Shown here: one piece after another, positions 41,404 to 49,300 of the stretch | Layout of the letters: each line of letters starts with the position of its first letter | Numbering within the stretch: the first letter of the stretch is position 1 | Assembly (NCBI RefSeq): GCF_002285795.1 | Contig: NZ_CP022961.1 | Coordinates: forward strand, 2,670,001-2,734,000 | Source: Plantactinospora sp. KBS50 | GTDB taxonomy: Bacteria; Actinomycetota; Actinomycetes; Mycobacteriales; Micromonosporaceae | Direction: 5' to 3' | Length of the DNA: 64,000 bases | The notes under the pieces: generated by a model | What the model saw: only the letters and a program-made list of their open reading frames with translations | Databases searched by the model: none | What the model was told of the DNA's origin: nothing | Position numbers and translations under genes: made by a program

Positions 41404-43409
41404 GTCAGAACACTTTGCCGGAGTATGCCCAGGACCTTGTCGCGGATGTTCTTGCAACGGCCGAAGCCGAGAACGCCACCGCTCCTGACACCTTCACCCG
41501 TCGCGTGCTCGATGAGCTGGAGCAGGCTGGCGAGATCGAGAACACCTTCACCGCATACCACCGGGCACATGGGCTGGAGGTCAACGGCTACGGCAACAAC
41601 GAGTCCCTGGGGACCTTGGACCTCTTCATCACCCACTTCAGCCTCAAGCCCGACGAGGACCGGCTGCCGCGAGCCCATGTCGAGACGCTGTTCAAGCGTC
41701 TGACGACCTTCGTCCGCAGATGCCGTGACGGCCTTGCCCGTGACATAGACGAATCCTCCGACGTGCATGACATGTGCATCGCAGTGGAGAAGGCCCTGCC
41801 GGATGCTCCCCGCATCCGTCTCTTCCTCCTCACCGACGTGGTGAGTGCCGTCTCGGCCCTTCCGCCGGGTGAACTCGACGGTCTGACGGTCACGCACGAG
41901 GTGTGGGACCTCAACCGGCTGCACAGGCTGGCCTCTTCCGGGACGTTGAGCGAACCGATCGTGGTGGACTTCGATCCGCCACTGCCGTGTCTCGCCACGC
42001 CCGAGACGGACCGCAACTACTCGGTCTTTCTGGCGATCATTCCGGGACAGGAGCTCGCCGATCTGTACGGAAAGCACGGCACGCGGCTGCTGGAGCTCAA
42101 CGTCCGGTCGTTTCTGCAGACGAAGGGCGGCGTCAACCGCGGCATCCGGGACACCCTGCTGCACAACCCTGATCGTTTCCTGGCCTACAACAACGGAATT
42201 ACCGCGACCGCCTCAACTGTGGAGTTCACCCAACTCCCCGGTGGCGGGCAGGCGATCAGCCGTGTTCATGATCTCCAGATAGTCAACGGCGGTCAGACCA
42301 CGGCGTCCATCCACTACGCCCACACGAGGGACAAGGCCGATCTCAGCCGGGCCTACGTCCAGATGAAGCTGACCCGGGTCTCAGAGGACCGGCTGCAGGA
42401 AATCGTTCCTGAGATCTCCAAGTACTCGAACACCCAGAACAAGGTCACGGTCGTCGACTTCAGCTCGAACCACCCGTTCCACGTGGGCATCGAAAAGGTC
42501 ACCCGCTCGCTCTGGGCGCCCGCGGCTGACGGCAGCGGGCAGGAGACTCGCTGGTTCTACGAGCGGGCCCGGGGTCAGTACACCGACGCGCTTGCGCGCG
42601 AGCGAACGCCGGCCAACCAGCGCAGGTTCAAGAGCCTGCACCCGTTGGCGCAGAAGTTCACCAAGGCCGACGCCGCGAAGTACATCCACTCCTGGGCCGG
42701 ACTCCCGTACCTGGTCAGCCGGGGAGCTGAGAAGAACTTCCGGGAGCTGATGATGCGGATGGGTGACGACGTACCGGAGGTGAACGTCAGCTTCGGCCAG
42801 CGGCTCATCGCCAAGGCGATCCTGTTCAAGGCCACGGACAAGGTGGTCGCGGCGCGCGACTTCGGCGGATACAAGATCAATATTGTTTCGTACTCGATCG
42901 CGAGAATCGCCGAAGCGACGAACCGGCGGATCGACCTCGACCAGATCTGGCGCGAGCAGCGGCTCACCCCGGCCCTCACCGCAGCGTTGGAGGAGCTGTG
43001 CGTCCCGGTACGGGAGGTCATCGTCAACCCGCTCCGCGGCGGCACCAACATCGGCGAGTGGGCGAAGCGCCCCGACTGCTGGGAAGCCATCCTGGGCATC
43101 CCGTGGACGGTGCCGGACGATCTCGCCGCCGAGCTGGCTGACCATCCCTTGGAGGACAGCGCCCCGACCGTATCGGAGGATTCCGCCGCCGGCGACATCG
43201 CCTCGGTGATGGCCGTGCCCGCTCCTGAATGGTTCGCCATGGCCCGGTGGGCGAAGGAGACCCGCAACCTGCAGCCGTGGCAACGTCAGCTGGCCGACAC
43301 GGTGGGCCGGTACGTCAACAACAGCTGGCCGATCACGGAGAAGCAGGCAACCCAGGCGCTCCGCGCCATGGAGGAGGCCAGAAGGCTCGGGTTCCACGCC
43401 AACTCCTGA
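41400..43409 (+). CDS. AIPR family protein (abortive-infection phage-resistance type)
   Basis: AIPR proteins were named for an abortive-infection phage-resistance protein and recur with Z1 and DUF4420 genes. The hallmark stretch is seen at about residues 215-365: LNVRSFLQTKGGVNRGI, FLAYNNGITATAS, LQIVNGGQTTASIHYAH, then VPEISKYSNTQNKVTVVDF. The length is 669 residues. The ATG overlaps the upstream stop and has AAGGGGAAGG before it. The biochemical role is not known; a nuclease or sensor function has been suggested only from context. Confidence 0.85.
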   Translation: MSQNTLPEYAQDLVADVLATAEAENATAPDTFTRRVLDELEQAGEIENTFTAYHRAHGLEVNGYGNNESLGTLDLFITHFSLKPDEDRLPRAHVETLFKRLTTFVRRCRDGLARDIDESSDVHDMCIAVEKALPDAPRIRLFLLTDVVSAVSALPPGELDGLTVTHEVWDLNRLHRLASSGTLSEPIVVDFDPPLPCLATPETDRNYSVFLAIIPGQELADLYGKHGTRLLELNVRSFLQTKGGVNRGIRDTLLHNPDRFLAYNNGITATASTVEFTQLPGGGQAISRVHDLQIVNGGQTTASIHYAHTRDKADLSRAYVQMKLTRVSEDRLQEIVPEISKYSNTQNKVTVVDFSSNHPFHVGIEKVTRSLWAPAADGSGQETRWFYERARGQYTDALARERTPANQRRFKSLHPLAQKFTKADAAKYIHSWAGLPYLVSRGAEKNFRELMMRMGDDVPEVNVSFGQRLIAKAILFKATDKVVAARDFGGYKINIVSYSIARIAEATNRRIDLDQIWREQRLTPALTAALEELCVPVREVIVNPLRGGTNIGEWAKRPDCWEAILGIPWTVPDDLAAELADHPLEDSAPTVSEDSAAGDIASVMAVPAPEWFAMARWAKETRNLQPWQRQLADTVGRYVNNSWPITEKQATQALRAMEEARRLGFHANS

Positions 43410-43449
43410 GCGATACCCGACAGCAGGCGACAGCACTGAGAGGACAACT

Positions 43450-46242
43450 GTGACCAGCACGGCGATCGGGGACTTGCCACCCGACGCGTATCACGACGCG
43501 CCCTGGGCCCGGCTCCTGCCCTGGCTGGCCCCGTACACGCCGGCGACAGCCCGCGAACTCACAGACCTCACCCCATCGCCCGACTGGTGGATCACCGAAT
43601 CACCGGCGGTGACGACGATGACCGCCGAGCACGACACCCTGTGTCGTCACCTCGCCCGGCTCTTTGTCGTCCGTCATCCAGCTGCCGCTTTCGGCGCGAG
43701 CTTTCCGACGGTTCCCCGCCGGCTGCCCGTGTCGACTCTCACCGCCAGTTCCAGGGTCGCGACGGCGTTTCAGCGCCTGCAGGTACAGACCGTTACCGAC
43801 TTGGAGCCGGTGACCGTTCGGGACCTCTATGACATTCGTGGAACCGGGCAGGGCACCGTTGAGGATGCCGTAGCCGCCCTCATCTCGGCGGCGATCGTCC
43901 GCCCCGGCGAGCTGGGTGAGGCGGACGACCTCGGAGATCACTCCGAGCAGCCTCACCGGACGTTGGAAGCACAGCTGTCTCCCGCACACCGTCAGCTGAT
44001 TGAGGATCTCGCCCAACTGGCGTCGTGGCGCCGGATCAGACGGCAGGAGGATGAGCCGCTGGTCAAGGTGGTGATTGAGGAGGGTGCGCCCGAGGAGATC
44101 CAGGAAGTGGCCCTCCGGCTCAACTCATTGACCTCGGCCGACATCAACTCTGCCAACGGCGGTTCAGATCCGGTCCTCGAGTTCACCGCGCTCATGTCTG
44201 AACTCGATGAGCGCCAGCTGCGGATCCTGCGCGAACGTTTCCTCGGTAGGCCACCGAGGAAACTTGCTGAACTGGCGAGCGACTTCAGCGTGACCCGCGA
44301 ACGGGTCCGGCAGATCGAAAACAGGCTCAAGAGCCTGCTGGCCGGCCGATTCCACTTCGGCACCAGCATCGGCAATCTCCTCGCCAGCCTGCGCACCGAG
44401 ATCCAACCGATCGCCGCCCTGGACCGGCTGACGACCCTGCATCCTGACCTCGCTCGCGACGTGCCAGGGGCGAATGCCCCTCTCTGGCTCGTGCTGGACC
44501 GCTTGGACGACTACTTCGAGGTTACGGACGGATGGGCGGCCGCTCCCGACGTGACCGCCGCGCGGGAACAGACCCGCATCCTGCTTGAGGATTTCGCGAC
44601 CGAACACGGCGTGGTCGACCTCGCCGCGGTCGCGGCCGCCACCTCGATGCCGAACGCGGAACTGGTCGCCTGGCTCAACTGGTGCGGCTACGCACTGCAC
44701 AACGGCCAGATTCTCACCCGTACCCGCTCACTCAGTGACCATGCGGCTGGGCTGCTGGCCGCCACGGGCGAACCGCTGCATATCGACGAACTGCAAACGC
44801 AGATGGGCCGGGACAACAGCATCCGGAGCCTTGCCAACCAGCTGGCCGACGACGAGCGCTTCGTGCGGACCGACCGGGCGAGCTGGGGGCTCGCGAGCTG
44901 GCAGCTGGAGGAGTACACGTCGATCCGGCAGCAGATCGGTCTGGAACTCGCGGCCGCCGGGGGTGAGATTGAGATCGGGCGGCTGATCGATTCCATCACC
45001 AGCCGGTTCGACGTTTCACCGAGCAGTGTGCAGGCCTATGCGGGGAACGGCGACTACGAGATCGTGCAGGGTACGGTGCGACGGCGGGAGTCACCAGCGG
45101 CACCGCGCAAGGCACCAGCCGCCACCCGCCGGCTCTTCAGATTCGACAACGACTGTTGGAAGTTCCGGATCACCGTGACCCGTGACCACCTGCGCGGTAG
45201 TGGCTTTCCGGTGCCGTCGGGGGTGGCGAACCTCGTCGCCTGCGCACCGGGCGATGTCGTGGAACTGGAGTCTGATCTCGGCACGCAGACCGTCCGATGG
45301 ACGGGGCTTCAGCCCTCGAGCGGCACGATCAAGAGATTCCTCGATCGACTTGGCGTACGGGAGGGGCAGAACGTCTTTCTCGAGTTCGGTCCGTACGGTC
45401 GCTTTGATGTCTCGGTCCAGCACCCGATCAATCCTGAAGACCATCCCTTGGAACAGGCCGCGGCGCTCACCGGCTGCGCCGAAGGCGTCGGGAACCCGGA
45501 AGACGCCCAACTGGCGCTGGCACTGGCGGTGGATCTACCTGCTGACGTCAAGCCTCGCCAGATCCTGTCGACCTACCGGCAGCGCGGTGATGACGACATC
45601 GCTGGCCTGCTGGAACAGGTCTGGACCCGGCCACCGAGCCAGCGGACGGCCCAGGCGCCAGGCCAGCTGGCAGGATCGATCATGGCTGGTGAGGCGCCGG
45701 ATCTCCGGGAGACCTCGGACGAACCCGATCCGGACCGCAGCTCCGATGAGTACGACACCGTCGATGCCGATGATGTCAGCGAGGGAATGCTTGACAGCGC
45801 CTCGACGGAACAGGACGAGGAGCAGGTCACGTCCGACAAGGGCTGGGTGCCCGTGCCGACGGGGTACCGCAGCGTCGGGTGGATCCGGCCGCACGAGGCG
45901 GAGGCCGCCGTACTGGCCTACCAACTGCACTCTGACGTGCCGGTGCAGGAAGATGACAGGATTTCGGGATGGGCCCGCTACGTCGACGAGAATTCCGTCG
46001 ACGCGTCCAAGTTCCGTGCCAACGTGATGCTGGCGAGGACCAGGTCGCAGGGGGAGAAGAGCGTCTGCTGGATCCGTGAACACGAGGCGTTCAGCATCAT
46101 CCAGGCGGCCTCGGAAGAGCGGTCGGTGGCTGTACTCGGCCCCGACGACGCGCCCACGGGTCTGGTGCAGCATTTCCCGCCGGACGGCGAGACCGCTGAA
46201 CGCTACAGGAGCCCCACCCGGCTGCTCCGCCGGACAACGTGA
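43450..46242 (+). CDS. sigma-region-4-like DNA-binding protein with C-terminal shared domain
   Basis: 930 residues, no family name known to me for the whole. In order: an alpha-CTD/HhH-like segment (RLQVQTVTDLEPVTVRDLYD then IRGTGQGTVEDAV, about residues 110-150); a sigma-region-4-like HTH (ILRERFLGRPPRKLAELASD, FSVTRERVRQIENRLKSLL, about 258-300); a winged-helix-like segment (TGEPLHIDELQTQMGRDNSI, about 435-480); a beta-rich region (FRITVTRDHLRGSGFPVP); a low-complexity acidic linker; and a C-terminal domain from about 803 (GYRSVGWIRPHEAEAAVLAY) that reappears in the helicase encoded convergently. It starts 40 bases after AIPR. Target recognition or regulation of the locus is inference. Confidence 0.75.
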   Translation: MTSTAIGDLPPDAYHDAPWARLLPWLAPYTPATARELTDLTPSPDWWITESPAVTTMTAEHDTLCRHLARLFVVRHPAAAFGASFPTVPRRLPVSTLTASSRVATAFQRLQVQTVTDLEPVTVRDLYDIRGTGQGTVEDAVAALISAAIVRPGELGEADDLGDHSEQPHRTLEAQLSPAHRQLIEDLAQLASWRRIRRQEDEPLVKVVIEEGAPEEIQEVALRLNSLTSADINSANGGSDPVLEFTALMSELDERQLRILRERFLGRPPRKLAELASDFSVTRERVRQIENRLKSLLAGRFHFGTSIGNLLASLRTEIQPIAALDRLTTLHPDLARDVPGANAPLWLVLDRLDDYFEVTDGWAAAPDVTAAREQTRILLEDFATEHGVVDLAAVAAATSMPNAELVAWLNWCGYALHNGQILTRTRSLSDHAAGLLAATGEPLHIDELQTQMGRDNSIRSLANQLADDERFVRTDRASWGLASWQLEEYTSIRQQIGLELAAAGGEIEIGRLIDSITSRFDVSPSSVQAYAGNGDYEIVQGTVRRRESPAAPRKAPAATRRLFRFDNDCWKFRITVTRDHLRGSGFPVPSGVANLVACAPGDVVELESDLGTQTVRWTGLQPSSGTIKRFLDRLGVREGQNVFLEFGPYGRFDVSVQHPINPEDHPLEQAAALTGCAEGVGNPEDAQLALALAVDLPADVKPRQILSTYRQRGDDDIAGLLEQVWTRPPSQRTAQAPGQLAGSIMAGEAPDLRETSDEPDPDRSSDEYDTVDADDVSEGMLDSASTEQDEEQVTSDKGWVPVPTGYRSVGWIRPHEAEAAVLAYQLHSDVPVQEDDRISGWARYVDENSVDASKFRANVMLARTRSQGEKSVCWIREHEAFSIIQAASEERSVAVLGPDDAPTGLVQHFPPDGETAERYRSPTRLLRRTT

Positions 46243-46273
46243 CGCCGGAGCCGGACGGGCAAGGCTTGATGCG

Positions 46274-46338
46274 TGAACGCTGGGCCGGCGTTCACTGGAC
46301 GCGGCGCCCATCGGTGGGGATTCATGCTGACGGGCGCC
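46274..46338. terminator. two hairpins between convergent genes
   Basis: GTGAACGC / GCGTTCAC (46274-46296) and GGCGCCC / GGGCGCC (46304-46338) lie in the 120-base gap between the sigma-like gene and the helicase gene and can end both transcripts. Confidence 0.55.
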
Positions 46339-46362
46339 GTATCTCAGGACCAGCTGTAGCTG

Positions 46363-49300
46363 TCAGGAAACCTCTACGACCCGAGTGGTCGCGACTGCCA
46401 ACTCATCCTCGGTGAACAAGGGCTTGAACTCCGGTTGCAGCGCGAGAGCTTCCGCGGTCAGATCCACGCGTCCCCGCTCCCACAGCGCCGTGAAACCGTC
46501 GGACACCGCTGAGTTGCGCAGCAGCTGCCGAGCAGTGGCGAGTCCGCCCTTCTCGGTGATCATCCTCAACAGCAGGGTCGGGTGGTAGTTGGCCTCATCC
46601 CGCGCCCGTTCGTAGATGCGGACCATCGCCTGATGGAATGCTCGCTCAAGTCGTTGCTGGTCGAGCGGCTCCGCGGGGTCCACCTTATCGGCGTCGTCTG
46701 GACGGGTGGGATCGCTGTCCGCCGCGCGCAGCAGCCGCGTCACACTTCGATGCCGCACAGCGGCCGGACTGGCCGGAGAAAAGTACTCCACCACGCCCGT
46801 GACGCCGGCCCGCTCGTCCTCCCAGGAGGCACTCCGCCTGGTGCTGGCGGCGTCGACGACCGCCTTCGCCTCGTTCTGGCGTACCCAGCAGACCTCGTCT
46901 GGACCTCCGGCTCCAACCCGGTCGATCCTGACGTTCGCCCGGTTGTGTCGAGCCTCCGGTGAGGTGGCCGGGTGGAACCGGGCCCACCCGAGGATCCCGC
47001 CACCGTGCTGAACGGGCGTGTCCCGGCGACGCTGGTAGCTGTCGATGGCAGCTCGGGCCTCGTAGGGTCGCAGCCACGCCACGGCACGGTACCCGGCAGG
47101 CACTGGAGGGTCTGGTTCCGCTGGTGGAACCGAGGTGGAGCGCACCGACGGGATGGTCGGCATGACGACCCGGGGGAGCGCTGCAGGCTCGGTCACCGGC
47201 TCGGCGTCCTGGTCGTTGTTAGTGTCCATCCGCGGCGCAGCGGAGGGCGGGGATCCGTCGTTCAGCACCGCCGGGCGCGACGGCGTACCGGCCGGCATCT
47301 CCTCGACCGCATCGGTACCGGGCGTTGCGCCGGGCTGTTGGCTTTCGTGCTCCTCCGGCGCCGGGGAGTCCACTTGGCCGTCGCTTGCCGTCGGGACCGC
47401 AGGATCCTTCTCAGCTGGCGGGACCGTTCGGGCCGAAGCCGGAGGTGCTGGTGCCGCAACAACCGGCGCTGGAGAAACGGGATCATCCGACGGAACGCCG
47501 GCAGTCGACCTGGTGGGTGTGATGCCCAGCTCATCCATCCGCTGCCAAAGCGGCTCCAGCGCCGCCTCCGGGTCCCGGCTGAACACGCTCTCGCGGATCC
47601 GCACGAAGACACAGTTGCCGACCCGCTCCAGCACCGTTTGGCGACGCATGTCGCTCTCCCACACATCCGGACCGTGGTAGGAGTCACCGTCACACTCAAC
47701 GGCCAGCCGCTGTCCGTTTGGCGCGGGCAGGACGAAATCGATCCGGTATCCACCGATGCGGAACTGCGGCAACGGGCGGTAACCCCGTTGCAGGACGCGG
47801 CGTAGGACGGCGCGTTCGAAGTCACTCTCACAGCGCTTCTCCAGATCGTCGTACGCCTCGTCGGTGACCGTGACGTTCTGGCAGTAGGTGAGCAGCAGTC
47901 CGCGGGCGTCATCCGCACGCAGGTCCGCGGGTTGCACCGAGTGGAACACCCACAGCTGGTCGCGGGCACGGGAGGCGGCGACGTTGACCCGCCGGTGGTG
48001 GTCACGTTTCGTGAAGGCGGCGACCGGACCATGATGGGGCTCGACCACCATCGAGACGAGGACGACGTCCCGCTCGTCGCCCTGGAACGTGTACGAGTCA
48101 CCGACACGCAACCGTCGCCGTTCCATCTCCTCTTCGCCGATCTCCTCCCGGAGCCGGGTGAGCAGATAGAGCGCCTGCCCGCTTGTGCTGAGCAGGCTGA
48201 CCACGCCGATGCTGCGTCCCTCGTAGGCCGGGTCGGCGACGATCGCCGCCACCCGCGACACGAGAGCCTCCGCCTCGGGGGCGTTGACGTCGCCGTAGCC
48301 GTCGAGCTGCTGCCGGACGCCTTCGGGCACGTGCACAGCGATGACCGGATCACCGATACCGGCGGGTCGATCGGTACGTAGCGGCTCGATCTCCCAGCCG
48401 TAGTAGGTCTCGCTGGAGAAGCCGATGATCGCCGGCACGGAGCGGAAGTGCTCGGTGAGCAGGATTCGTTCCGGAGAACGCCGAACGGCGTGGTCGTAGA
48501 GACTGCTTTCCGGATCGAAGTGCTCGGCGGAGGGCACGTCGCCCAGGTGTGAGTTGATCAGTCCGGTGACCGTGCCGACGAAGGACAGCTGCGGCCCGAT
48601 CTGCTGATCGTCACCGACGACGACCGCTCGTTCGGCAAGGCTCAGCACGGGCAGGGCGAACATGTCGGCCTGCGATGCCTCATCGACGATCACGACGTCG
48701 AAGTGTGCGCCACCGGCGAACTGTTCGATCGCCCGGTCCACGGACATGACCCAGACCGGTACGGCGTCGACGGCGGCGCTCATCGCCCGCTGCGCATGAG
48801 ACTGCCACTGGGCGGCGTTCTTCCCCGTGCCCTTTCCGATCTTGCGCAGTGCGGTTGTCCAGTCGGCGAGCGCGGCTCGCCGACGGTCATCAAGGGCCTT
48901 GGAGACCTCGAGCCAGGAGGACACGACGACGAGTTCCTGGGTGAGGCGCCGGATCCGGTCCCGGATCTGCTCCACCCGCCGCCCGAGTCCGACCGGGTCG
49001 ACGCTGCCCACCACGGTGTCGAACCAGGTCTGGGCGCGACGCCACTGCCACCGGTGCAGACAGTCACCGCCGGTGCCTGCGAGGGCGGCAGCAGTGCCGG
49101 CGTCGATCTCGGCGGTCCAGGCCGGGGCGACCGAACGAAGCCGCTCGGCGAGTGCGGCGAACCGCTCCGCGTCTGGGCGCATGGCGGCCAGCCGACGCAC
49201 CTCGTCGAGGGTGCCGTCCCAACCGGCGAGGTCGTTTTGCTGGCGAATCTGGTCAAGCAGACGCCACAGGTCGCTGGCGCCAACGGCGGACATGCCTGCC

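Noticed and set aside
46972-47805. 277-residue + strand frame opposite the helicase C-terminus
   Set aside because: It is antisense to the nuclease and linker region and shows no family pattern.
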